In this document: positions 19,170-27,567 of the stretch, piece after piece
How the letters are laid out: the number at the start of each line of letters is the position of its first letter
Position numbering within the stretch: the stretch's first letter is position 1
Assembly: GCA_040218145.1 (NCBI GenBank)
Contig: JAVJQK010000035.1
Span: 124,001 to 188,000 of the forward strand
DNA from: Sandaracinaceae bacterium
Lineage (GTDB): Bacteria > Myxococcota_A > Polyangia > Polyangiales > Sandaracinaceae
Direction of reading: 5' to 3'
DNA length: 64,000 nt
Notes under the pieces: model-generated
Told to the model about the DNA's origin: nothing
What the model saw: the letters and a program-made list of their open reading frames with translations, nothing else
Database searches by the model: none
Made by a program: the position numbers and the translations under genes

Positions 19170-20840
19170 TCACCTTCCGCACTGCGAGGAGACCTGCTGG
19201 CGGTAGAAGCCCAGCTCGTCGCGCCAGTACTCGCCGTCGAACGGCCAGATCTGATGCTCCTCGTCGACCTCGACGTCCAGGCCGCCCGAGCGGGCGACTT
19301 CCGTCTGCTGCTGCTGCATCTCCTGCGAGAGCTGACCGCGCTGGAAGGTCGCGATCTCGAGCTCGACGGTGTCCACCTGGTTCATGAGCTCGTTGAGCTC
19401 GTCGATGAGGCGGTTGTAGCGGCCCCGGGCGAGGTCGCCGGTCTGATCGATCGCGAACGACTTCGCGACGAAGATGTCCTGCAGGATCCGGCTGCCGAGG
19501 CTCGAGTTCTTGAACTCGTCGGGCGCCTGGTTGAGCCGCGCCTCCTCCGCCTCGAGGAGGCGGACGTACTCGAGGTGACGCAGGAGCGTGCGGTCCGAGA
19601 GCGCCGAGGAGACGACGCCGCGGATGCGGGGGCTGAGGTTCGCGTCACCCGAGCGGACGCGCTGCAGGAATTCGAAGAACTGCTGGTTGTCCTCGAACTG
19701 CGCGAGCGTGCTGGTCAGCTCCGCCTGGACCGGATCGTAGCGCTCGTGGAACTGCGCGATCATCGCCTCGGCGTTCTCGACCTGGCAGGCCGAGAAGAAG
19801 ATCACGGCCTTGAGGACGAGCGCCTCCGGGTAGTACGCGTCCTCGAAGTACGGGCTGAAGAGCGTGTGGATGTTGCCCATCGCGCGCGAGTACTCGTCGG
19901 CGAGGAAGAAGGCCCACGACTCCTCGAAGAGCGCGTCGAGCCAGTACTCGCTGCCGGTGCCGATGTTGTTCCAGGCGACGACCGCGTTGCCGAGCAGCGT
20001 GCCGTCGATGGTGCGATCGCCGGTCTCCGCGTCGGTGCGGTTGGCGGCCGTGTAGTACACGCGCGCGAGCGAGAGCCACGCGAGATCGTCCATGCGCTGC
20101 GTGTCCTCGACCCCGGTCACGCCCTCGTCGATCGCCTCGATGATGGCCCGGAACGCCTGGATGGCCGGCTGCGCGCGGCGGGTGCGGACGTGGGCGATGC
20201 CCTCGAAGAAGCGCCCGTAGACGTAGTGATCGCTCTGGCGATCGACGCCCTGGAAGAGGCGGATGGCCTCCTCGAACTCGCCCTGATTGTACTTGTGCCG
20301 ACCCATCAGATAGATGAGCTGGTTGTACAGATCGGCGCTCTCGGCGGTGTTGAACTGCTCGAGCTCGTCGACGCCGTAGCGGCCGACCTTCTCGATGATG
20401 CCCGCCGGCTCCGGCAGCTGGGTCGCGAGCTGCGCGAGCCACTGCAGCGTCTGGCCGAAGTAGTTGTGGCCCTGCCCCTGCTGGGTGATCTCGTCGAAGA
20501 TCGCGAGCGCCGACTGGTAGAAGCGCAGGTGGTAGAGCGCCTTCCCGAGGAAGAACTGCGCCTTCTGCACGTTCGCGGGCGCGTCCTGGGTCTCCCCCTC
20601 GACGACGCGCTGGAACTGCACCGACGCCTCCATGTACCGCTCCTGCTGGTACAGACGGAGGGCGTTGGCGAGCGCCTCGGAGGGCGGCCCTTCGGCCGGA
20701 GGAGCCGGGGGCTGCCCCGTCTCTTCGACGCTGAAGACCATGTCCTGCGCGCTGGCGCGGGAGCTCAACGAGGTGAGCGCGAAGAGGGCGGCCACGCCCA
20801 GCAGTACAACGTTACGTGCGACTCGTCGGTCATGCCTCAT
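19170..20840 (-). CDS. gltC: periplasmic TPR protein, GltC-like
   Basis: The protein has 556 residues from ATG 20840. A signal peptide (MRHDRRVARNVVLLGVAALF, ending SSRASAQ) is followed by TPR-like repeats (about residues 50-330), a region poor in repeats, and a C-terminal block that includes DEEHQIWPFDGEYWRDELGF and ends in a Cys four residues from the terminus. I recognise this WPFDGEYWRDELG tail as typical of GltC/NfsC proteins. In M. xanthus gltC lies in a separate cluster with gltK-gltB-gltA; here it heads the gltD-E-F-G-I run. A start 36 nt upstream exists but would give a poorer signal peptide. Confidence 0.82.
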   Translation of the reverse strand: MRHDRRVARNVVLLGVAALFALTSLSSRASAQDMVFSVEETGQPPAPPAEGPPSEALANALRLYQQERYMEASVQFQRVVEGETQDAPANVQKAQFFLGKALYHLRFYQSALAIFDEITQQGQGHNYFGQTLQWLAQLATQLPEPAGIIEKVGRYGVDELEQFNTAESADLYNQLIYLMGRHKYNQGEFEEAIRLFQGVDRQSDHYVYGRFFEGIAHVRTRRAQPAIQAFRAIIEAIDEGVTGVEDTQRMDDLAWLSLARVYYTAANRTDAETGDRTIDGTLLGNAVVAWNNIGTGSEYWLDALFEESWAFFLADEYSRAMGNIHTLFSPYFEDAYYPEALVLKAVIFFSACQVENAEAMIAQFHERYDPVQAELTSTLAQFEDNQQFFEFLQRVRSGDANLSPRIRGVVSSALSDRTLLRHLEYVRLLEAEEARLNQAPDEFKNSSLGSRILQDIFVAKSFAIDQTGDLARGRYNRLIDELNELMNQVDTVELEIATFQRGQLSQEMQQQQTEVARSGGLDVEVDEEHQIWPFDGEYWRDELGFYRQQVSSQCGR

Positions 20841-20865
20841 GGGCTCGTCCCCTATTCCGTCCGAA

Positions 20866-20897
20866 TGGACCGTCACCAGTAGAGTGGACCGTCATCA
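20866..20897. repeat. 13-bp direct repeat in the gltC leader
   Basis: TGGACCGTCACCA (20866-20878) and TGGACCGTCATCA (20885-20897) match at 12 of 13 positions and start 19 bp apart. They lie 26-57 nt before the gltC start, inside the predicted 5' leader. They could be a regulator or RNA-binding site. No regulator is identified. Confidence 0.5.
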
Positions 20898-21009
20898 AGG
20901 CCGTCTGTCGTCATCCGTGTGGTGTGCGAAGGGAGGGGCCGGGGAGCCGACTCTCTTCGACACCGGATTTCTTGAGTAATATCGACGCCTTAGAACCTAA
21001 TGGGGCGCC

Positions 21010-21039
21010 ATCGTACAGAGTCGAGCCGCGCATTGTCAA
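21010..21039 (-). promoter_or_regulatory. sigma70-type promoter candidate for the glt-like operon
   Basis: On the minus strand a perfect TTGACA -35 box (21039-21034) and a TACGAT -10 box (21015-21010) are separated by 18 bp. Transcription would start near 21003, giving a ~160-nt leader before gltC. Confidence 0.5.
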
Positions 21040-21077
21040 GGGGCAGTCGCTTCCTGCACGCAGAGGACGAGACCGTC

Positions 21078-21107
21078 TTGACACTGCGCCGGCCCGCGGC
21101 GTAGCGT
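21078..21107 (+). promoter_or_regulatory. possible promoter for the 21227 lipoprotein gene
   Basis: A perfect TTGACA box (21078-21083) is followed after 18 bp by TAGCGT (21102-21107), a weak -10. The leader would be ~115 nt. The -10 is poor, so confidence is limited. Confidence 0.3.
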
Positions 21108-21226
21108 TGCCGCCATTCGCGGTCGGCGTCGATCGCAGGGGCCGAGATCGTTCGCAATTCACAACCCTCTACGAACCTCGACCCCCCACGACCTTGGGTC
21201 GGAAATTTCTTCTGGAGAACCGCAGC

Positions 21227-21763
21227 ATGCATCGTTTGGTGAGCCGCCTGCTCGGCTACGGCGTGTTCCTCTTCCCGCTCCTGGTGGCTGCTTCCGTGGC
21301 TGGCTGCACCGGATCGCCCATCGGTGATCCCTGCATCCCGGAGAACATCCCCCAGGAAGATCGAGACGGCGACGGATTCGCCGACGGCTTCGACTCGGCC
21401 GAGGTCTACATCGAGACCTCCTCGGTGCAGTGCCGGACGCGCACCTGCATGGTGTACGCGCTCGATGGCAACCCCGAGAAGGTCACGGGCGGCGAGAGCT
21501 GTCCCAGCGGGGACCCGACCTGCGTGACGCCGGTGGCCCTCGAGGCGCAGGTGTTCTGCAGCTGTCGCTGCAGCCTCGGTCCGGGCGCCTCCGCCAACAC
21601 GCCGCTCTGCAACTGCGGCGACGGCTTCACCTGCGTGGACGACCTCGTCACGACGGGCGGCGACGGCGTGGTCGGCGGCTACTGCGTGCCCTGCATCCGC
21701 CCGCAGGACGACCGTGAGGGCCTGGCGGGCGTCTACGACAACTGCCCGACCCCCGGCAGCTGA
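21227..21763 (+). CDS. Cys-rich lipoprotein
   Basis: The protein has 178 residues from ATG 21227 with a GGAG site nine bases upstream. The signal sequence ends VAGC, a good lipobox, so it should be lipidated. The mature part is rich in Cys (CIPE, CRTRTC, CSCRCS, CNCGDGFTC, YCVPC), suggesting a disulfide-stabilised surface domain. It has an Asp-rich EF-hand-like segment, DRDGDGFADGFD, near the N-terminus. I do not recognise a named family. It is divergent from gltC and could share regulation with it through the common intergenic region. Confidence 0.75.
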   Translation: MHRLVSRLLGYGVFLFPLLVAASVAGCTGSPIGDPCIPENIPQEDRDGDGFADGFDSAEVYIETSSVQCRTRTCMVYALDGNPEKVTGGESCPSGDPTCVTPVALEAQVFCSCRCSLGPGASANTPLCNCGDGFTCVDDLVTTGGDGVVGGYCVPCIRPQDDREGLAGVYDNCPTPGS

Positions 21764-21839
21764 CCACTCTCGGGCGCCCGATACCTCTCGGGCGACGAGA
21801 TAATCCGCAACCGTGACGGCCCCCCAGCGATGAGCTGGC

Positions 21840-22247
21840 GTGGGCCGTCATCGCGTTGGGGGAGAAAGAGATCTGCGCAGCCGCCAGGCGCGCGCGGCGG
21901 ACAAGCGGGCCCTCGGGGCGCGCGCCGAGGCGATCGTCGCGGCGGAGCTCGAGCGACGGGGCTGCCTCATCGTGGCGCGGAACGCGCGGGTGGGACGGCT
22001 CGAGATCGACATCGTCGCGCGGCGCGGGCGGCTGGCGATCTTCTGCGAGGTCCGGGCGCGCGCACGCAGCGGCGGCTTCTCACCGCTCGAGACGATCGAC
22101 GAGGCCAAGACCGAGCGGATCCGCCGGGCCGCCGTCGGCTGGATGAGCGCGCACGGCTGGCCCGGGATCTCGGCCCGCTTCGACGCCGCGGCCGTCACCT
22201 TCGACAGCCCGGAGGGAGAGATCGACTACCTGGAGGACGCGTTCTGA
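21840..22247 (+). CDS. yraN: YraN/UPF0102 family protein (endonuclease-like fold)
   Basis: The protein has 135 residues from GTG 21840. The UPF0102 pattern is clear: GARAEAIVAAELERRGCLIVARN, then LEIDIVARRGRLAIFCEVRAR. These are the E, D and E-x-(K/R) positions of a restriction-endonuclease-like fold. The Lys usually present in the last motif (EVK) is Arg here. The family is widespread and often predicted to be a nuclease, but its cellular role is not settled. It stands alone between a lipoprotein gene and a convergent HAMP gene. Confidence 0.85.
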   Translation: MGRHRVGGERDLRSRQARAADKRALGARAEAIVAAELERRGCLIVARNARVGRLEIDIVARRGRLAIFCEVRARARSGGFSPLETIDEAKTERIRRAAVGWMSAHGWPGISARFDAAAVTFDSPEGEIDYLEDAF

Positions 22248-22271
22248 GCGCGCCCTGCTAGGACTACCTGG

Positions 22272-22922
22272 TCAGGTGTCGAGCACCGCGGCCAGGCGCT
22301 CGCGCAGTCGCTCGAGCTTCTCGACGACCGCGTCGTTCGCGCCCTCGTCCTTGGCCGTCTCGAGCGCCTCGTCGAGCTGCGCCAGCTCTTCCTCGCGGCG
22401 CGCGCGCAGCGCGACGACCATGTCCTTGAAGGCGATCCCCACGTGCTGGAGCTCGTCGCCTTTTCGCAGGCCGCCCTTGGTGTTGAGCTGGCCGCTCGCC
22501 ACGTCGCCGAGCAGCAGTCGGAGCTTGTAGGCCGGGCCGACGACCCGGTGCGTGACGATGATCCCCGTGAAGCCGAGGGCCAGCGAGAGGATGACCACCA
22601 GCGCCCCGATGCCCATGGCGATCTGCCCGAGCACCTGCGCGTCGCGCTCGGCCGCCTCCCGCTCGAAGAGCTCGTGGAGCGCCGCGTCGACCTCCATCTC
22701 GCTCATCTCCTGCTGCATCAGCAGCATCTGAGACATGCCCTTGGAGTAGCTGTAGGCCTCGCTGCCGAGCCAAGCGCCGACGACCCCGGTGACGAGCACG
22801 GTCACCAACACCACGGCGAGCGTGTACTTCAGCTGGAAGCGCGGCTCGAGCAAGAAGTTGCGCAGCCGTCGCTTCGGCTGCTTCGGCTTCGCCGTGGAGA
22901 TCCCCTTGGCGTCAGCGGTCAT
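22272..22922 (-). CDS. two-TM HAMP-domain membrane protein without output domain
   Basis: The protein has 216 residues. Basic cytoplasmic N-terminus (1-32), TM1 (33-53), a short periplasmic helix rich in Met and Glu (54-100), TM2 (101-124), a HAMP domain (124-175; conserved VVGP near its start), and a charged coiled-coil tail (175-216). No kinase, cyclase or MCP signalling domain follows, so any signal would pass by protein contact. The basic N-terminal tail (KPKQPKRRLRN) could bind a partner. The topology calls are firm; the function is unknown. Confidence 0.8.
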   Translation of the reverse strand: MTADAKGISTAKPKQPKRRLRNFLLEPRFQLKYTLAVVLVTVLVTGVVGAWLGSEAYSYSKGMSQMLLMQQEMSEMEVDAALHELFEREAAERDAQVLGQIAMGIGALVVILSLALGFTGIIVTHRVVGPAYKLRLLLGDVASGQLNTKGGLRKGDELQHVGIAFKDMVVALRARREEELAQLDEALETAKDEGANDAVVEKLERLRERLAAVLDT

Positions 22923-22991
22923 GGTCGATGACTCCCATCACGTACCGTCCAGTCGAAAATGTATCGATGGGCGCGGATGTGTGTCCACTTC

Positions 22992-24062
22992 TCAACGACG
23001 CCCCCGTCGGCCTCGCCGCGAAGGCGAAGCGGCCTGGGCGGAGGCGGCGGCCGCGGCCATCGCCTGAGGGAGGTTGCGAAGGGCACCTCGGATCGCGCCC
23101 TCGATCGCCTGCTGCTGAGCCTGCGTCCCGGTGGCGCCCATGACGGTGGCCGAGCCGTTGAGCATGCTCCGGATGTTCCGGTCGGGGTAGGACTGGAGGA
23201 CGACCGAGACACGGGCTCGGAGCCCTCCCCCCGGGCGCTGATCGATCTCCACGATCGAGCTGTCCAGGTAGTAGCCGACGAGCTGGCGCTGGCTCAGCAC
23301 CCGCTGCGCCGCCCGGGGCCGCTCGTTCTCGGGAGCGATCTCCACGCCCGAGATGCCCTCGGCGGTGGAGGCGATGACGTCCCGCGCGCGGTCGAGCACC
23401 TCGCGGGGGACGCCGCGCACGTTGGTGCCCGGCCGGCCGACGGCCACGTAGTAGCGCGCGGGGCCGCTGGTCCCGCTCCCCGAGCGGCCGGAGCTGCCGG
23501 AGCTGCCCCTCGAGCCCGAAGAACCACGGGGCACGCGCTGCGGCTGACTGCGCGCCACGCGCTCGAGGGTTCGGATGGCCCGCTCGGCCGCTTGCTGTAC
23601 GGCGCGCTCGCGATCGCGGGTCGCCGCGCGCAGCGCCGGCAACGCGCTCGGATCGCCGTGGCGCTCCAGCGAAGAGGCGGCGGCGGCGCGCACCGACGGG
23701 TGATCGTCGCGGAGCGCCGCGCCCAGCGCCTCGACCACCTGGGGCTCGGTCTGCACCGCGCCGAGCGAGATCGCGGCTTGCGCACGCACACGGTACATCG
23801 GCGAAGTCCGCAGCGCGCGCACGAGGTAGTCCGTGCGCGCGTCCGCGAAGGCGACGCTGGAGAGGGCGAGCAGCGTGACCAGGACCGCGCCGGCCTTGAT
23901 CAGGACGGCCGTGATCAGGACGGGCCTGACCAGCCGGCGACCGGTCTGGAGCGACGCACGCGCTCGCCCGCGCGCGGCGTGATGGGCTCGGGCCGGGACG
24001 ACCCGATGTCTGCTGCTCAACCTAGGCCCCTCTCTCCCCCGAAACCACGCCTCCCCCAGCAC
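22992..24062 (-). CDS. exported HEAT-repeat protein
   Basis: This 356-residue protein starts at GTG 24062. The first ~45 residues are unusually long and basic for a signal peptide; the hydrophobic core follows (VLITAVLIKAGAVLVTLLAL) with likely cleavage after VAFA. The true start may be an unrecognised alternative codon further in. Residues ~75-170 are HEAT-like repeats (AALRDDHPSVRAAAASSLERHGD). A Ser/Gly linker (SSGSRGSSGSSGRSGSG) leads to a second domain (~205-330) with a YYVAVGRPGTNVRGVP start, unknown to me. The C-terminus is Ala-rich and ends in a basic RRGRRGRR. It is probably periplasmic or surface-located. Confidence 0.72.
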   Translation of the reverse strand: MLGEAWFRGREGPRLSSRHRVVPARAHHAARGRARASLQTGRRLVRPVLITAVLIKAGAVLVTLLALSSVAFADARTDYLVRALRTSPMYRVRAQAAISLGAVQTEPQVVEALGAALRDDHPSVRAAAASSLERHGDPSALPALRAATRDRERAVQQAAERAIRTLERVARSQPQRVPRGSSGSRGSSGSSGRSGSGTSGPARYYVAVGRPGTNVRGVPREVLDRARDVIASTAEGISGVEIAPENERPRAAQRVLSQRQLVGYYLDSSIVEIDQRPGGGLRARVSVVLQSYPDRNIRSMLNGSATVMGATGTQAQQQAIEGAIRGALRNLPQAMAAAAASAQAASPSRRGRRGRR

Positions 24063-24184
24063 CCACGATCGACGACGAAGCCAAGCTCGGAATCCTTCAC
24101 TCCAGGCTGATCATTATCGAGGGTTACGCGCCGGGATTCAACGGTCCTCTTGCGAGCCAACGGCGACAGCGGCACCGTCCTGAA

Positions 24185-25861
24185 GTGCGGGCCGGCTACA
24201 TCGCGCTGCTCTGTGCCCCGATCCTGCTCGCCGCGCCGCCTTCCACGGTGCGCGCGCAGCCCGTGGTGCGCGTCCGCGCGGAGTCGCGAATCGAGCTGCG
24301 GGTCGAGCGCGCCCCCGGCGAGGTCCGCGTCACCGGGGTGCTCCGCGACGATCGCGGCGAGCCGCTGACCGATCAGTCCGTCGAGGTGCGCGTCAGCGAC
24401 GCCGCGGGTCGGACGGTGGCGCGCGAGGTCACGCGCACCGGGGTGAGCGGGCAGCTGAGCGCGCGCTTCCCCGTCGACCCCACCGCCAGCCGCCTGAGCG
24501 CCACGTTCTCGGGGGACGAGCGCTACCGCGGGGTCGACGTCGCCCAGCAGCTCGATCTCGGACGGGCCCACGTGCGCCTGGGCCTGGCGCGGGATGACGG
24601 CCAACGCCTCGATCGGCTGGACCTGGACCTCGAGAGCCATGAGCTCCGCGTGCGGGCGGAGTCGGCGGAGGGCGGGGACGGGCTGTCGGTCACGCTCCGC
24701 AGCGAGGTCGGCGACCTCCTGGCCACCGGCACCACGGGCGCCGATGGGACGGCGGTGCTCCGGGTTCGCAGCGAGCGGCTGGGCCCGCCCGCCGCCGATC
24801 GGTTGATCGTGGCGACGGACGGGGACGAGCGGCGCGCGCGGGCGCAGACCGAGGTGCTCGTCGTCCGCTACCGGGACGCGACGCTGTCCCTCGAGGCCAC
24901 ACCGTCGAGGCTGGAGCCGGGCGCGGCGCTCCGCATGGAGGGACGGCTGTACGATCGAGCGGGCCCCCTGCCCCGCCGCGCGGTGGGCTTGTTCGCGGAG
25001 CGGCGGCACGAGCCCCCCCTCCTCCTGGACACCGTGCTGACCGACCGAGAGGGACGGTTCGCGCGGGAGGTCACCCTGGGCGAGGGGTCGAGCGGCACGG
25101 TGGGCGTGCGCGCGCGCTTCACCAGCGACGCGCCCTGGCGGCCGAGCGCCGAGTCCGAGACCGCCCCGATCACGCTCACTCCGCCGAGCGCCGCGCCCTG
25201 GCCGTGGCTGCTCGTGCCGATGGCGCTCTGCGCGCTGGCGATCTTCTGGGTGTCTCGACGCAGCGCCCCCGAGCCCACGCGCGCCTCGATCACCGCGGTG
25301 CCGCCGCCCGCCCCGCCCGGGATCGAGGCGGCCGAGCGGCGAGGCGCGCGCGGCGCGGCGTTCCGCGATGTGGGCGGGCGGGTGCTGGACTCCGACTCCG
25401 GGACCGCGATCGCGGCCGCGGTCGTGACGCTGCGTCTCGGTGACTCGACGCGCGAGACGCGCTCGGACGCCGCGGGCGCCTTCTCCTTTTCCCAGCTCGC
25501 GGAGGGCGAGCACCGCCTCTCGGTGGACGCGCCCGGCTACGAGTCCCGCGACGCGGTCGTCCCCATCCCCCACGGCGGCGGCTGGCTCGACGCGCGGGTG
25601 AGGCTGCGGAGCCTGCGCGAGCTCGCCGTGCGCCACTACGCCTCGGTCGCCGAGCGGCTCGCGCCGGGTCGCCGCTGGTGGGCCCTCTGGACACCGCGCG
25701 AGCTGCTCGAGCGGGCGCGGCGGGACGCGCGCGCGGAGGCCACGAGCCTCACCGAGGCGGTCGAGCGCGCCGCCTACGCGGCGCCCCACCCGAGCCCGGA
25801 GGACGTCCAGGAGATCGGTCGGCGATCCGAGTCGGTCTCCCGTTCTCTGGACGCGCGCTGA
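24185..25861 (+). CDS. exported membrane protein with carboxypeptidase-regulatory-like domain
   Basis: This 558-residue protein starts at GTG 24185 with a signal peptide (MRAGYIALLCAPILLAAPPS, cleavage after VRA). The large N-terminal part is a series of beta-rich, Ig-like or invasin-like modules (repeated EVRVTGVLRDDRGEPL and LEGRLYDRAG-type strands). A membrane helix (WLLVPMALCALAIFWV, near residue 345) is followed by a carboxypeptidase regulatory-like module (GGRVLDSDSGTAIAAAVVTL to DAPGY) and a helical tail. It probably anchors extracytoplasmic Ig-like domains to the inner membrane. It lies just upstream of ftsY on the same strand but ftsY has its own promoter. Confidence 0.72.
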   Translation: MRAGYIALLCAPILLAAPPSTVRAQPVVRVRAESRIELRVERAPGEVRVTGVLRDDRGEPLTDQSVEVRVSDAAGRTVAREVTRTGVSGQLSARFPVDPTASRLSATFSGDERYRGVDVAQQLDLGRAHVRLGLARDDGQRLDRLDLDLESHELRVRAESAEGGDGLSVTLRSEVGDLLATGTTGADGTAVLRVRSERLGPPAADRLIVATDGDERRARAQTEVLVVRYRDATLSLEATPSRLEPGAALRMEGRLYDRAGPLPRRAVGLFAERRHEPPLLLDTVLTDREGRFAREVTLGEGSSGTVGVRARFTSDAPWRPSAESETAPITLTPPSAAPWPWLLVPMALCALAIFWVSRRSAPEPTRASITAVPPPAPPGIEAAERRGARGAAFRDVGGRVLDSDSGTAIAAAVVTLRLGDSTRETRSDAAGAFSFSQLAEGEHRLSVDAPGYESRDAVVPIPHGGGWLDARVRLRSLRELAVRHYASVAERLAPGRRWWALWTPRELLERARRDARAEATSLTEAVERAAYAAPHPSPEDVQEIGRRSESVSRSLDAR

Positions 25862-25902
25862 GTCCGGGCTCCGCTCCGCAGCCGAACGATTCCCGGACGG
25901 CG

Positions 25903-25932
25903 TTGACGGCCGCGCACGGGCCTCTCTATAGT
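25903..25932 (+). promoter_or_regulatory. sigma70-type promoter of ftsY
   Basis: TTGACG (25903-25908), an 18-bp spacer and TATAGT (25927-25932) form a close match to the housekeeping consensus. Transcription would start about 40 nt before the ftsY ATG. Confidence 0.6.
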
Positions 25933-25979
25933 GGGCCGCCTTCGCCCCCCGGGGGCGCTCTTCCAGCACGCGAGGAAGC

Positions 25980-27296
25980 ATGGATACCGGCACCGTAGTG
26001 GCCATTGCGTTGGCGATCTTGTTCGCCGCCGTCGTCGCGTGGCTCTTCTTGAAGGGCAAGTCCTCGAGCGGCGAGCTCCCCGAGTCCCCGGCCAAGAAGC
26101 CGGGCGAGGGCACGTCGGCGGTGAAGCCCGCGGCGTCGGAGGCCCGACCGAAGGCGGACGCCAAGCCCGCCGAGGCGGCGAAGAAGGCCGAAGCCAAGAA
26201 GGCGCCGAAGGCGGAGGCGAAGAAGCCGAGCCCGGCCGACGAGGCGGCGCAGGAGGCTCCCGAGGAGGAGGCTGAAGCGCCCGCCGAAGAGGAGCCCGCC
26301 GCCGAGGCGCCCGCGGAGGCGGAGCCCGCGGCGCGCGAGGCGTCCGAGGAGGACGTCAAGGCGCTCAAGAAGGGGCTCGCCTCGACCCGCGGCGGCTTCA
26401 TCGCGCGCCTCGCCAAGCTCTTCGGCAAGAAGAAGGAGATCGACCCCGAGCTCCTCGACGAGATCCAGGAGGTGCTCATCACCGCCGACATCGGCGTCAA
26501 GACCTCGGAGAGGATCCTCGAGCGCCTCAAGACCCGGATGGACAACGACCAGCTCGGCGACGAGGACCAGGTCTGGGAGGCTCTCCGGGAGGAGGCCCGC
26601 GGCATCCTCGAGGCCCCCGGCACCACGAGCGGCGGGGTCTACCGCGCGCCGAGCGAGTCGCCCGGCGTGATCCTCGTGGTCGGCGTCAACGGGGTCGGCA
26701 AGACGACCACGATCGGCAAGCTGGCCAGTCGCTTCCAGGAGAACGGCAAGAAGGTGATCCTCGCCGCCGGCGACACCTTCCGGGCCGCGGCCGTGCTGCA
26801 GCTCGAGGTGTGGGGCCGGCGCGTCGGCTGCGACGTCGTGAAGGGGAAAGAGCGGGCCGATCCGGCGTCGGTGATCTTCGACGCCATCAAGAAAGCCCGT
26901 GAAGAGGACGCCGACTACGTAATTGCGGACACCGCGGGACGACTACACACCAAGACGAACCTGATGGAAGAGTTGAAGAAGGTGGTCCGCTCCGCGGAGA
27001 AGGCGCTCGAGCGCCCCGTGGACGAGATCCTCCTCGTCCTCGACTCGACCACCGGACAGAACGCGATCCAGCAGGCGCAGCTGTTCAAGGACGCGATCGA
27101 GGTGAGCGGGATCGCGCTGACCAAGCTCGACGGAACGGCCAAGGGCGGCGTGATCCTGGGGATCGTGGACGAGCACGGATTGCCCGTGCATTTCGTCGGG
27201 ATCGGTGAGCGCGTGGAGGACCTCCGCGAGTTCGACGCGCCCTCGTTCGTCGAGGCGCTCTTCGCCAAGCCGGACGACGAAACGCTGGCCGCCTGA
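25980..27296 (+). CDS. ftsY: signal recognition particle receptor FtsY
   Basis: The protein has 438 residues. FtsY is the GTPase receptor that docks SRP-ribosome complexes at the inner membrane. An N-terminal membrane helix (residues 3-24) and a ~110-residue Lys/Ala/Glu/Pro-rich acidic linker precede the NG domain. G1 is GVNGVGKTTTIGKLA, with DTFRAAA, DTAGR, TKLDGTAKGG and the closing GIGE motif all present. The membrane helix plus long charged linker resembles the A domain of actinobacterial and some proteobacterial FtsY proteins. It has a strong promoter just upstream. The beta-barrel pair follows after 271 bp with its own promoter candidate. Confidence 0.97.
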   Translation: MDTGTVVAIALAILFAAVVAWLFLKGKSSSGELPESPAKKPGEGTSAVKPAASEARPKADAKPAEAAKKAEAKKAPKAEAKKPSPADEAAQEAPEEEAEAPAEEEPAAEAPAEAEPAAREASEEDVKALKKGLASTRGGFIARLAKLFGKKKEIDPELLDEIQEVLITADIGVKTSERILERLKTRMDNDQLGDEDQVWEALREEARGILEAPGTTSGGVYRAPSESPGVILVVGVNGVGKTTTIGKLASRFQENGKKVILAAGDTFRAAAVLQLEVWGRRVGCDVVKGKERADPASVIFDAIKKAREEDADYVIADTAGRLHTKTNLMEELKKVVRSAEKALERPVDEILLVLDSTTGQNAIQQAQLFKDAIEVSGIALTKLDGTAKGGVILGIVDEHGLPVHFVGIGERVEDLREFDAPSFVEALFAKPDDETLAA

Positions 27297-27315
27297 GCGA
27301 AGACGAAAGACGGCG

Positions 27316-27345
27316 TTGCCCTGTTTTCGCGCGGCGTGATATAGT
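27316..27345 (+). promoter_or_regulatory. sigma70-type promoter for the beta-barrel pair
   Basis: TTGCCC (27316-27321), an 18-bp spacer and TATAGT (27340-27345). The same TATAGT box and spacing occur at ftsY. The leader to the 27568 ATG is ~215 nt. Confidence 0.5.
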
Positions 27346-27567
27346 CGCCGCCACCTCTCAGAGGACAAGAGATTCTGTAGCAATTTCGCTGGTTTGGAAG
27401 GCATTCTGCCAAACCCCAAGACAGCGTCATCAGCCACGACAGCTTTCGATTCGATGCCCGAGAAGCACCAGCACGCGTTCGACGATCGCCGGCGACCCCC
27501 CACTCGAGGGTCGCGAGCGGGCGCTTCCGGTCATCCAGATCTCTCGGGATCGGCAGAAGGGGTCACG

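Larger units (their letters stand above)
20841..21226. other. 386-bp divergent intergenic region
   Basis: This is the longest gene-free stretch. It separates gltC (minus) from a lipoprotein gene (plus), is visibly less GC-rich than its surroundings, and holds promoter candidates in both directions plus a 13-bp direct repeat. No credible coding sequence is seen. Confidence 0.7.

Noticed and set aside
21227-21763. GltK-type outer-membrane lipoprotein of the gliding platform
   Set aside because: It is a lipoprotein divergent from gltC, but apart from the lipobox I see no feature that identifies GltK, so I left it unnamed.
24017-26626. An 869-residue minus-strand frame across the 24185 gene and ftsY
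   Set aside because: It is low-complexity Arg/Ala/Ser-rich and lies opposite the certain FtsY NG domain and an exported protein with a good signal peptide.
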